Below, piece after piece: positions 7,966 through 15,831 of a stretch of 35,483 nucleotides of DNA; positions within the stretch are counted from its first letter, which is position 1; each line of letters starts with the position of its first letter. The translations under genes were made by a program, and so were the position numbers. Source of the DNA: Lachnospiraceae bacterium. Lineage in GTDB: Bacteria; Bacillota; Clostridia; Lachnospirales; Lachnospiraceae. The DNA lies in NCBI GenBank assembly GCA_029338735.1, contig JAQYAY010000021.1:1-35483 (forward strand), in the 5' to 3' direction. The notes under the pieces are model-generated. The model saw only the letters and a list, made by a program, of their open reading frames with translations. It had not been told where the DNA came from and did no database searches.

Positions 7966-8000
7966 TTTAAAAAATAGAGCTGTGAAAAAATTCCACAGCC
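7966..8000 (-). terminator. Weak intra-operon terminator between the SDR and RpiB-like genes
   Basis: GCTGTG (7979-7984) and CACAGC (7994-7999) form a stem on the - strand, followed by a six-T run just before the ribosome site of the next gene. The stem is short, so partial read-through that lowers expression of the downstream isomerase is likely. Confidence 0.5.
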
Positions 8001-8030
8001 CCGGTTGCATGAATGAAGGAGAAACTTAAT

Positions 8031-8897
8031 TTATTTATCAGCTACCTTGACATCGGCTGTCTCTTCAACATCCTTGAACTTCGATTCATCAAGCTGTGAA
8101 GGATCCTGTCCGATATATGCAAGGATACCGCCATCAATATATACGACCTGTCCGTTGATGAAATCAGAAGCAGGTGCTGCAAGGAATACTGCAAGCCCCT
8201 GAAGATCCTCTGTTGTACCCCAGCGCTGTGCAGGAGTCTTGGAACGGATGAAACGGTCGAACGGATGCATTGAACCATCAGCCTGCTTCTCACGAAGAGG
8301 TGCGGTCTGAGGAGTAGCAATATATCCAGGTCCGATGGCATTGCACTGGATGTTGTACTGACCATACTCAGAGCAGATATTCTTTGTGAGCATCTTGAGA
8401 CCGCCCTTTGCAGCAGCGTATGCTGAAACAGTCTCACGACCGAGCTCTGACATCATTGAGCAGGCATTGATGATCTTGCCGCCGCCCTGTTTGATCATGT
8501 AAGGAATTACAGCCTTGGAGCAGATGAACGGTCCTGTCAGATCGACATTGATGACCTGATCCCACTGCTTTACAGTCATCTCAACCATCGGGATTCTCTT
8601 GATGATTCCGGCATTATTTACCAGAATATCAATGTGACCGTATTTATCTATTACTTCCTTTACGAAAGCATCTACCTGCTCTTCATTTGTGACATCACAT
8701 ATCTGACCGAAGGCATCGATGCCATTTTTCTTGTATTCAGCAAGGCCTCTGTCTACGAGGTCCTGATTGATATCGTTGAAAACGATCTGTGCTCCGACCT
8801 CTGCCATTGCCTCTGCATATGCGAGACCAAGGCCGTATGAAGCACCAGTGATCCATGCCACCTTGCCGTCAAGCCTGAATTTGTCAATGATTCCCAT
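8031..8897 (-). CDS. kduD: SDR family 2-keto-3-deoxygluconate-forming reductase (KduD/DhuD type)
   Basis: This 288-residue short-chain dehydrogenase has a TGASYGLG cofactor loop (residues 17-24), NNAG at 94-97 and the catalytic set Ser147, Tyr160 and Lys164 (SAYAAAKGG). It probably interconverts KDG and 3-deoxy-D-glycero-2,5-hexodiulosonate with NAD(H), the last step by which unsaturated uronates join the KDG pool. It is somewhat longer than E. coli KduD (about 250), with a C-terminal extension of about 30 charged residues. Gluconate 5-dehydrogenases and streptococcal DhuD look very similar, so the substrate is assigned by context: kdgA lies 26 bases upstream and an RpiB-type isomerase downstream. 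ATG 8897 is preceded by AAAAGGAGG. Confidence 0.82.
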   Translation of the reverse strand: MGIIDKFRLDGKVAWITGASYGLGLAYAEAMAEVGAQIVFNDINQDLVDRGLAEYKKNGIDAFGQICDVTNEEQVDAFVKEVIDKYGHIDILVNNAGIIKRIPMVEMTVKQWDQVINVDLTGPFICSKAVIPYMIKQGGGKIINACSMMSELGRETVSAYAAAKGGLKMLTKNICSEYGQYNIQCNAIGPGYIATPQTAPLREKQADGSMHPFDRFIRSKTPAQRWGTTEDLQGLAVFLAAPASDFINGQVVYIDGGILAYIGQDPSQLDESKFKDVEETADVKVADK

Positions 8898-8923
8898 TTA
8901 TGTTTTCCTCCTTTTGAAAACTA

Positions 8924-9580
8924 TTATGAACGGACCTTCTTTACGATATCCGCTGCTTCCTTAACCAGTGATGTGATCCTGTCCCAGTCATGAGCCCTGA
9001 TCAGGTCACCCTTGACCATCCATGATCCTCCTGCACAGAAGATCTTGTCACACTTCAGATAATCAACTACATTTGTCGGATTGATACCGCCTGTAGGCAT
9101 GATCTTCAGATTTACAAGTGCTGCCGTAATAGCCTTTATCATTGGAAGACCTCCGGAAAGCTCTGCCGGGAAGAACTTCACATGATCAAGTCCCATATTC
9201 ATTGCAGCTATCATCTCTGATGAAGACTGTGTGCCAGGACAAACCGGAATATCATTGTCGAGACAGTACTGAACAACAGCCGGATCAAATCCAGGACTCA
9301 CGATAAACTTCGCACCTGCATCAGCAGCGCGCTTAGCCTGTTCAGGCGAGAGAACTGTGCCGGCACCAACCAGCATATCTGGATACTTCTCTGCCATTAT
9401 ACGTATTGACTCTTCAGCCGCGTCTGTACGGAAAGTAACCTCAGCAGCCGGAAGGCCGCCATCCATGAGACATTTCCCAAGTGGAGCAGCATCTGCCACA
9501 TCATTTAAAACTACAACAGGTATAATGCCTATCTGACTGAAACGATCAAGAACTGCCTTTGTCTTTGGTGAATTTGCCAT
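8924..9580 (-). CDS. kdgA: KDPG aldolase
   Basis: The 218-residue protein is a class I 2-keto-3-deoxy-6-phosphogluconate aldolase (Eda/KdgA). It splits KDPG into pyruvate and glyceraldehyde-3-phosphate. The Schiff-base lysine is Lys135 in HVKFFPAE, the general base is Glu47 in AAEVTFRT, and VGAGTVL (71-77) and MPTGGI near the C-terminus form the phosphate site. Length is standard. It is the first gene of a - strand unit (kdgA, SDR, RpiB-like) with a clear promoter and operator upstream. KdgK, which makes its substrate, lies at 21001 under the perfect version of the same operator. Confidence 0.95.
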   Translation of the reverse strand: MANSPKTKAVLDRFSQIGIIPVVVLNDVADAAPLGKCLMDGGLPAAEVTFRTDAAEESIRIMAEKYPDMLVGAGTVLSPEQAKRAADAGAKFIVSPGFDPAVVQYCLDNDIPVCPGTQSSSEMIAAMNMGLDHVKFFPAELSGGLPMIKAITAALVNLKIMPTGGINPTNVVDYLKCDKIFCAGGSWMVKGDLIRAHDWDRITSLVKEAADIVKKVRS

Positions 9581-9608
9581 ACTTCTTTACCTCACTTTGT
9601 AAGCTTGA

Positions 9609-9622
9609 TGAAAGCGCTTACA
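9609..9622. promoter_or_regulatory. LacI-type operator, site 4 (kdgA unit)
   Basis: Read on the - strand this is TGTAAGCGCTTTCA, identical to the site before the regulator gene. It lies about 10-23 bases into the predicted kdgA transcript. Confidence 0.7.
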
Positions 9623-9638
9623 TTTGTTTTCTTCTTAT

Positions 9639-9666
9639 ATTATAAATGATTTATTTCCTTTGTCAA
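9639..9666 (-). promoter_or_regulatory. Promoter of the kdgA unit
   Basis: On the - strand, TTGACA (9666-9661) and TATAAT (9644-9639) are both consensus and 16 bases apart. The operator lies just downstream. Confidence 0.75.
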
Positions 9667-9704
9667 TAGGTATTTGTAGAGTATTTTCTTCATATAAATA
9701 TTAT

Positions 9705-9746
9705 TTGCAAAAGCCGTCTGTTCGTGATACTATGTAAGGGGTTACA
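9705..9746 (+). promoter_or_regulatory. MATE gene promoter with LacI-type operator, site 5
   Basis: A -35 box TTGCAA (9705-9710) and a -10 box TACTAT (9728-9733) are 17 bases apart. The palindrome TGTAAGGGGTTACA (9733-9746) overlaps the end of the -10 box and the start site. The two central bases differ from the CG core of most sites, so affinity may be lower. Confidence 0.6.
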
Positions 9747-9762
9747 TTATATTTTTTACAGA

Positions 9763-11190
9763 ATGCGTATTAATATGTCACATCAGAAAAGTAAGGCTCC
9801 CCGTGGCCTTTATGTTAAGCTTTTTTCAAAAACATTTGACAGCAGACAGATCGACTGGGATCACCTGATGTTTACAGGACCGGCTCTGTGGAAGCTGCTG
9901 ATCCCGCTCATGATTGAGCAGCTGCTGGCCTCCCTGATGGGTATGGCTGACACAATGATGGTCTCGAGACTCGGCTCTGCCGAGGTATCAGCAGTCTCGC
10001 TGTCGGATTCGATCAACAATCTCGTAATACAGGCATTTGCAGCCCTCTCCACCGGTGGAACCATCATCTGTTCACAGTATATAGGAAGAAAAGATGACCG
10101 TGACGCCAACAGGGCCGCAGAGCAGGTCATGATCACCTGCTTTGCCCTGTCTTTTACAATAGGACTCATCTGCTTTCTCATCAGACGTCCTCTGTTGCGC
10201 CTCGTATTCGGCTCCGTAGAAAAAGATGTAATGGACGCAGCTGTCATATATTTCGCATATACGAGCATCTCATTTCCATTCATTGCTCTGTACCAGTCGG
10301 GAAGCGCTTTTTTCAGGGCGGGTGGCAACAGCCGGTTTCCAATGACTGTCTCAGTGATTTCCAACTGTCTCAATATAGTCGGAAATGCGATTTTCATGTT
10401 TGTCATGCATATGGGAGTCGCCGGTGCAGCATTGTCCACACTCCTTTCACGTGTCTTCTGTGCGGTTGTGATCTTCGCTTTTCTCCGCAGACCCAGGCAG
10501 GAAATTGTGATCAGGCATTATCTGGTGAGGCCTGACTGGAAGCTGATAAAAAAGATCCTTTCAATCGGCATTCCTTCAGGAATTGAGAACAGCATGTTCC
10601 AGTTCGGAAAGCTCGCGATCCAGTCGAGTGTCTCAACTCTCGGCACCGCATCAATTGCAGCTCAGGCAATGACCAATATAATGGAAAATGTAAACGGTGT
10701 CGGCGCGATTGGTGTTGGAATCGGTCTGATGACTGTGACGGGACAGACGCTCGGTGCCGGCAAGAAGGAAGAAGCCAAGTATTATATTGCACATCTGATG
10801 GACATCGGCGAGATCGTGATCATCATCACCTGCCTGCTCGTATTCGCTCTGGCCAGGCCTATCATCTGGCTCGCCGGAATGGAAAAGTACTCAGGTGATC
10901 TTTGCTTCTACATGATATCATGGATCACACTCGTAAAACCCATCATCTGGGTTCCGGCGTTCATCATCGCATACGGTCTCAGGTCCGCCGGTGATGTCAG
11001 ATTCTCAATGATACTGTCATCCTGCACGATGTGGATGTGCAGGGTGCTGCTCGCCACAATACTCATAAGAGTAGTCCATATCGGTCCAATGGGCGTGTGG
11101 ATTGGCATGTTCTCTGACTGGTTCCTGCGCGGAGTATTTTTCACACACAGATACAAGACCATGAAATGGCTGAAACATGAAGTGATCTGA
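9763..11190 (+). CDS. MATE family efflux transporter
   Basis: From ATG 9763 the protein has 475 residues and about 12 hydrophobic segments in two repeated halves, as in MATE (NorM/DinF-like) antiporters. Characteristic pieces are WKLLIPLMIEQLLASLMGMADTMMVSRLGS in the first half and KKILSIGIPSGIENSMFQFGKLAIQSSVSTLG in the second. Members export cationic drugs or metabolites using Na+ or H+ gradients; the substrate cannot be read here. A longer frame from GTG 9724 would start upstream of the -10 box, so it is rejected. ATG 9775 is an alternative start, and neither ATG has a strong ribosome site. The gene stands alone between divergent kdgA and convergent kduI, under an operator of the uronate type. 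Confidence 0.88.
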   Translation: MRINMSHQKSKAPRGLYVKLFSKTFDSRQIDWDHLMFTGPALWKLLIPLMIEQLLASLMGMADTMMVSRLGSAEVSAVSLSDSINNLVIQAFAALSTGGTIICSQYIGRKDDRDANRAAEQVMITCFALSFTIGLICFLIRRPLLRLVFGSVEKDVMDAAVIYFAYTSISFPFIALYQSGSAFFRAGGNSRFPMTVSVISNCLNIVGNAIFMFVMHMGVAGAALSTLLSRVFCAVVIFAFLRRPRQEIVIRHYLVRPDWKLIKKILSIGIPSGIENSMFQFGKLAIQSSVSTLGTASIAAQAMTNIMENVNGVGAIGVGIGLMTVTGQTLGAGKKEEAKYYIAHLMDIGEIVIIITCLLVFALARPIIWLAGMEKYSGDLCFYMISWITLVKPIIWVPAFIIAYGLRSAGDVRFSMILSSCTMWMCRVLLATILIRVVHIGPMGVWIGMFSDWFLRGVFFTHRYKTMKWLKHEVI

Positions 11191-11201
11191 AATCAGACAG
11201 G

Positions 11202-11320
11202 TGACAGGGGAGACAGGGGGACGGTTCTCGTGTCTTTTTAAATAAATTATTTTACTTAAAAAGACAGGAGAACCGTCCCCCTGTCCCCAAAAAGACACGA
11301 GAACCGTCCCCCTGTCCCCT
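11202..11320. repeat. GGGGACGGTTCTC palindromic repeat cluster B
   Basis: Between the convergent MATE gene and kduI are three units of the same repeat as in cluster A: one forward (about 11212-11239) and two inverted (about 11259-11288 and 11290-11319). The units end either in CTCGTGTC or in CTCCTGTC form. Forward unit 1 matches inverted unit 3 exactly at this point, so alternative long stems are possible. Unit 1 followed by a T run, and the inverted units preceded by A runs, give terminator-like structures on both strands. Confidence 0.85.
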
Positions 11321-11347
11321 ATTGGAAAAAATTGTTGGAGACCTGTG

Positions 11348-12214
11348 TTATCTGAGATCCTGCATTCTGACCTCGTCCATATCATCGAAATCCTGGTTCT
11401 CACCAACCATGCCCCAGATAAAGGTATAGTTTCTGGAACCGCTGCCTGCATGGATGGACCATGACGGGCTGATGACTGCCTGCTCATTGCGGACTACTAT
11501 GTGGCGGGTTTCCTGTGGCTCTCCCATGTAGTGCATTACGAATGCATCCTCTGGCAGATCAAAGTAGAGATATACTTCCATACGACGGTCATGAGTGTGG
11601 CATGGCATTGTATTCCATACGCTGCCTGGCTCGAGATGAGTCATTCCCATTTCGAGCTGACATGACTCGACCTGTCCAGGAAGGATATATTTATTGATTG
11701 TACGGTGATTTGAATCCTCGAGAGTACCGAGCTCTTTCTTATTCTCTGGCCTGATCTCTACATCATAGTCATGCTCAGCCTTTTTATCCTTCAGGATTCT
11801 CTTTGTAGGATATGTCATATGGGCCGGTCCTGAGCACATGTAAAATTTTGCCGGATTTGCAGAATCCCTGCTGGCAAATACAATGTCCTTCGTACCACGT
11901 CCTATGTACATTCCGTCTCTGGCATCAATGTCATATACCACACCATCTGCAGTAACAGTTCCATCTCCGCCTATATTTATGATTCCAAGTTCCCTTCTCT
12001 CAAGAAAATACTGAGCTCTCAGCTCTTCTCCGGCCTCAAGCTTCAGAGTCCTGTTCACAGGCTCGGCTCCGCCAAAAATGATACGGTCAATATGGCTGTA
12101 TACCAGCTTGATATCGTCTTCGAAAAAAAGCTTTTCAACAAGAAACTCTTCCCTGATCCTGTCGGTATCATAATGCTTTTCGTCCTTTGGTGAACATGCA
12201 GTTCTAAGTTCCAT
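11348..12214 (-). CDS. kduI: 5-keto-4-deoxyuronate isomerase
   Basis: This 288-residue cupin enzyme converts 4-deoxy-L-threo-5-hexosulose uronate (from unsaturated galacturonate) to 3-deoxy-D-glycero-2,5-hexodiulosonate. The zinc site is visible as [11 protein letters not shown] (His206, His208, Glu213) and SWSIHAG (His255), aligning with the E. coli ligands at a constant offset. The N-terminal [27 protein letters not shown] is also typical. It is the last gene of the eight-gene oligogalacturonide operon, starting 17 bases after the GH28 stop codon. Its product feeds the SDR at 8031. Transcription can end in repeat cluster B. Confidence 0.95.
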   Translation of the reverse strand: MELRTACSPKDEKHYDTDRIREEFLVEKLFFEDDIKLVYSHIDRIIFGGAEPVNRTLKLEAGEELRAQYFLERRELGIINIGGDGTVTADGVVYDIDARDGMYIGRGTKDIVFASRDSANPAKFYMCSGPAHMTYPTKRILKDKKAEHDYDVEIRPENKKELGTLEDSNHRTINKYILPGQVESCQLEMGMTHLEPGSVWNTMPCHTHDRRMEVYLYFDLPEDAFVMHYMGEPQETRHIVVRNEQAVISPSWSIHAGSGSRNYTFIWGMVGENQDFDDMDEVRMQDLR

Positions 12215-12231
12215 TTTTTGCTCCTTTCACA

Positions 12232-13794
12232 CTACTCTATGATCACATTATCAAGCTCCGATGACTCAAGGCCAATCATCTCAGGCTCTGAATCATCGCA
12301 GCCGGTAACAGATACATTCTTTAATCTCACTTCAGCCACATTATGGAGGACAAATCCTCTTCCCGTCATATGTGGCACATTGTCAGCCATTACCACCTGT
12401 TCGGGCTCCCTGTCGGCTGCATCCGCAAATGTGACAGTCATATTCTTGACCGATATGCAGCGTATCTTCTGCTCCGGGAGTCCATAAGCGCAGATGATGC
12501 AGCCACGCACTCCTGTGCATCTGATATCAGACAGCTCAATCTTTCCGATCACCGGAGTATTTTCATCCACAGGCACCGGCTCCATGCTCTGCACATAGTC
12601 TGAATGCCCGTCCGGATCACAGAAATAAAACATATTGACAGTGAGCGGCATATGGACGCCGTCCATTATTATCTTTTCAAAGAAGAGGCCATCCAGGATG
12701 CTCTTCTCTCCTCTGCCTCTGCGCGACTTGATCCTGACGCCTCTGTCAGTCCCTTTGAAAATACACTGGCTCACATGGACATTGTTCACACCGCCAGCTA
12801 TCTCCGAACCAACCGTCACTGATCCATGTCCATTTTCAAAAAGGCAGTTCCGGATCTCAATTCCATCTGTCCTCATGAAGTGCTCTGTGGCCATATAGAG
12901 CTTGCCGCTCTTGATTGCTACACAGTCATCTCCGACAGATATCACAGTTCCTAAAAGCATTACGCTGTTGCAGCTCTCTGGATCGAATCCGTCAGTATTC
13001 GGCGAATCATAAGGATTGCTGATCCGGAGATCTAAAAACTGTAAATGATCTGAGTAATACGGATGCACTGTCCAGCTCGGAGAGTTCGTAACTGTGACAC
13101 CCTGCATCCTGACATTCGAGCAGTGACTGATAAATACGAGGTTCGGCCTCCATGCGATATGACGCACCTTCGGATCGACCCACCAGTCTGACTCTGATGC
13201 GGATCCATTTATCGTTCCTTCCCCAATGATATCGAGATCATGGCATCCTGTCGCAGTGATGAGTGAAGCAAACATATCAAGAGGATTGCCCTCCCATGTC
13301 GCGAGATTGTATTCACACTTCTCATCTGTCGTCGGAGTCATCCCTGGCAGTACAGGATATTCATTACGGTCTGTAAGTCCCTTTATTTCTGCACCTTCAT
13401 CGAGGAAAAGACTCATCTCACTCTTCAGGAATAACGGTCCGGACAGATACTTCCCTGCCGGTATATAAACTGTTCCGTCTGGCGGGCACGAGCTGATAGC
13501 GGCCTGAATAGCGGCTGTATCATTTTTCTCACCATCACCACAAGCCCCGAACCTGCGCACATCGAGAAATACGCTCTCCCTCTTTGTGACAAATGTCTCT
13601 TCAATTCCATTGATTGAGAGCCTGTACTTTGTATCCGGAGTCAGATTATAGATTGAGAAGACATTGGTATCAGCCTTTTTCACAAAGACACCGTTCAGAT
13701 ACACATCTACAGCCTCAGAAGGCCTGTATATATCATCATTTAAAAGCTCTATTGTCACACTCCGGCAGAAAACCGCCGTTACCGAATAAATCAT
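12232..13794 (-). CDS. GH28 polygalacturonase (probable intracellular exo-acting enzyme)
   Basis: The 520-residue protein has a short beta-rich N-terminal domain (about 1-75, fibronectin-III-like in pattern) and a GH28 parallel beta-helix. The catalytic motifs are all present: NTDGFD (266-271), GDD (288-290), HGS (323-325) and RIK (354-356). It hydrolyses alpha-1,4 bonds of polygalacturonate. There is no signal peptide or membrane segment, so it is probably cytoplasmic and acts on imported oligomers, most simply as an exo-enzyme. Its ATG shares one base with the stop codon of the GH105 gene (TAATG), indicating translational coupling. Confidence 0.92.
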   Translation of the reverse strand: MIYSVTAVFCRSVTIELLNDDIYRPSEAVDVYLNGVFVKKADTNVFSIYNLTPDTKYRLSINGIEETFVTKRESVFLDVRRFGACGDGEKNDTAAIQAAISSCPPDGTVYIPAGKYLSGPLFLKSEMSLFLDEGAEIKGLTDRNEYPVLPGMTPTTDEKCEYNLATWEGNPLDMFASLITATGCHDLDIIGEGTINGSASESDWWVDPKVRHIAWRPNLVFISHCSNVRMQGVTVTNSPSWTVHPYYSDHLQFLDLRISNPYDSPNTDGFDPESCNSVMLLGTVISVGDDCVAIKSGKLYMATEHFMRTDGIEIRNCLFENGHGSVTVGSEIAGGVNNVHVSQCIFKGTDRGVRIKSRRGRGEKSILDGLFFEKIIMDGVHMPLTVNMFYFCDPDGHSDYVQSMEPVPVDENTPVIGKIELSDIRCTGVRGCIICAYGLPEQKIRCISVKNMTVTFADAADREPEQVVMADNVPHMTGRGFVLHNVAEVRLKNVSVTGCDDSEPEMIGLESSELDNVIIE

Positions 13795-14948
13795 TAATGC
13801 TCTCCGTATCCGCTCCTCAGAAGCTCAGTATAAGCCATGATAAAGGGAGCCGTTCCCTTTGCATCATTTTTCACAACAGGCTCGCTCAGATAATAGTCAA
13901 CAGAACCATCACGCCTGTCCCTGCCTCCAAGCCCCGCCACAAGGCAGATGCCATCGAGACCGAGAGTGCCATCAGGATTGCGCAGAAGCTTCTTCCTGAT
14001 CAGCCCGTCCATGGCCTTTTCGCCAATCGATGCATATCTCTTTGGAATGAACCCGAGCCTGACGGCCTTCAGCACGGCATATGCTATCAGGGCACTTCCG
14101 GAAGTCTCTTCGTAATTGCCTGTATAGTCAGGCTTGTCAATGACCTGATAGAACAGTCCGTCCTCATCCTGCCATTTCTCAAGAGAATCCATGAGATCCT
14201 GAAGCATCTTCTCCAGATATCTCTTCTCGTAGTACAGCTGCTCGTCGAGACAGTCAGCCGTATCAGTCAGGGCACATGCAAACCAGCCCTCAGCGCGGAG
14301 CCAGAAATTGCTGCTGCATCCGCTCTTCCTGTCAGCCCAGTACATCTGTCTCGACTCATCATATCCATGATAGTAGAGCCCGCTCTTCGGATCTCTCATG
14401 AGCCGCTCGACATTCCTGAACTGCCTGAATGAATCTATACATCCGCCCATCTGGTTGTACAGATTCTCATATGTCACGTAGAATGGCTGGGCCATGTACA
14501 GTCCGTCAAGCCATACCTGATACGGGTATATCTCCTTGTGCCAGAAATTGCCCTCTGAGGTGCGCGGCTGGATATCTATCTGATGGCGTACCGTATCGCA
14601 GGCGAGCCTGTACTTTTCTTTGCCTGTATATCTGTATAATGGGAAAAGTGATCTTCCCATATTGATATTATCCAGATTCTTCTCTTCAGGGTCATAGGTC
14701 CTGATCGAACCATCATCCTGCACATAATATCCGACAAATGAATCGACAAAATCGAGATACTTCTCATCACCTGTGTACTCATACAGTGACAGGATGGCGG
14801 TCATCATGCAGCCATCAATATAGTTCCATTTATTTGGCTTACCGCCTCTCACCTTTTCAAGATTCCACACAGGCTCTTCAGCCGTGGAATTGTCTATCAG
14901 ATATTCGATAAAATCATTTATATCTTTTCTGTTCTTGTCAGAAATCAT
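13794..14948 (-). CDS. GH105 unsaturated rhamnogalacturonyl/galacturonyl hydrolase (YteR/YesR type)
   Basis: This 384-residue (alpha/alpha)6-barrel enzyme removes the 4,5-unsaturated galacturonate left at the non-reducing end by pectate or rhamnogalacturonan lyases. The family segments are WNYIDGCMM (Asp45), IDIQPRTSEGNFWHK (about 124-138) and YPYQVWLDGLYMAQPFY, whose Asp148 corresponds to the catalytic aspartate of YteR. The length matches YteR/YesR (about 370). No signal peptide is seen, so it is cytoplasmic. It overlaps the upstream epimerase-like gene by four bases (ATGA) and the downstream GH28 by one. Whether it prefers rhamnogalacturonan or homogalacturonan products cannot be decided. 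Confidence 0.93.
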   Translation of the reverse strand: MISDKNRKDINDFIEYLIDNSTAEEPVWNLEKVRGGKPNKWNYIDGCMMTAILSLYEYTGDEKYLDFVDSFVGYYVQDDGSIRTYDPEEKNLDNINMGRSLFPLYRYTGKEKYRLACDTVRHQIDIQPRTSEGNFWHKEIYPYQVWLDGLYMAQPFYVTYENLYNQMGGCIDSFRQFRNVERLMRDPKSGLYYHGYDESRQMYWADRKSGCSSNFWLRAEGWFACALTDTADCLDEQLYYEKRYLEKMLQDLMDSLEKWQDEDGLFYQVIDKPDYTGNYEETSGSALIAYAVLKAVRLGFIPKRYASIGEKAMDGLIRKKLLRNPDGTLGLDGICLVAGLGGRDRRDGSVDYYLSEPVVKNDAKGTAPFIMAYTELLRSGYGEH

Positions 14949-15811
14949 GGTTTCTTCTCCGGAGCAGCGGTCCTACCGGCGTTTTCATAGGCTTTTTCTA
15001 TGAATTCACGACAGCTCACCGCATTTTCAGGCCTTGTGTTCTCAAGTGTCGCCTGGATATATGGTTTCTTTTCCTTCAGGAATTCCATTATCCTGCTGTA
15101 ATCCATCTCTCCCTGTCCGCATCCTACGGCTGCGAGGCCTTCGCCTGTACGTACAAAATCCTTCAGATGCACTATTGCGATATCCTCTCCAAGCAGATCC
15201 ATTGCTTCATCGAGCACTTCATCCGCGTGGTCCACATTATTTACATCCAGCAGATTCACCGGATCAAAGATGATCTGCAGATTTGGCGATCCTATAGAGT
15301 CCAGAACTATTCTGGCTCTCTTCGGTGTATTAACTATATGCTTTGCTACGGGCTCGATTGCAATGATCTGACCCATTCTCTCCGCATCACGCACCACTGG
15401 GCGGAGATTTGATATAAAAAGATCCAGCGCATGCTGTGTATGCGCACTCTCTTCGCAGGTATACGTCTCATTAGGCGCACCGGTCTCCGTACCGACGACC
15501 TCTGCACCTAATAGAGAAGCAAACCTGAGATGTGCCCTGTATGTATCCTGGATCTGTGACAGCTTGGCCCTGTTCGGGTTCGCCAGATTCAGGTAACATC
15601 CAAGAACAGCTATTGAAAGCCCCGCCTCTTGAAGCTTTTCCCTCATCCAGGACGCATATCCCGGAGTCAGGCATTCTGTTTCATACGGAAGCCCCTTTGT
15701 CTTTTTCAATGCTATATGAATACAGGAAAATCCCTGATTTTTTACTGTTTCAAGTCTCTGTTCAAATGGCTTTTCCTCACTATCGTGGAACCTGAGCCCT
15801 ATCTGTATCAT
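14945..15811 (-). CDS. Sugar phosphate isomerase/epimerase-like TIM-barrel protein
   Basis: This 288-residue member of the xylose-isomerase-like TIM-barrel superfamily opens with IQIGLRFHD. It contains AIEPVAKHIVNTPKRA and IIFDPVNLLDVNN (metal-ligand Glu and Asp strands), IVHLKDF, and a final TLENTRPE strand. The order of Glu, Asp, His and Glu at the ends of strands fits a divalent-metal site. The substrate is unknown. Its place between the YesL-like gene and GH105 suggests a step in handling a sugar from pectin, such as an epimerisation or isomerisation of an unusual uronate. It starts 20 bases after the YesL-like gene and overlaps GH105 by four bases, so it is firmly in the operon. Confidence 0.75.
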   Translation of the reverse strand: MIQIGLRFHDSEEKPFEQRLETVKNQGFSCIHIALKKTKGLPYETECLTPGYASWMREKLQEAGLSIAVLGCYLNLANPNRAKLSQIQDTYRAHLRFASLLGAEVVGTETGAPNETYTCEESAHTQHALDLFISNLRPVVRDAERMGQIIAIEPVAKHIVNTPKRARIVLDSIGSPNLQIIFDPVNLLDVNNVDHADEVLDEAMDLLGEDIAIVHLKDFVRTGEGLAAVGCGQGEMDYSRIMEFLKEKKPYIQATLENTRPENAVSCREFIEKAYENAGRTAAPEKKP

Positions 15812-15831
15812 TTTCGTCCCTCTTCAACTGA

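Noticed and set aside
9724-9762. GTG 9724 as MATE start
   Set aside because: It lies upstream of the predicted -10 box and operator, so it would not be in the transcript.
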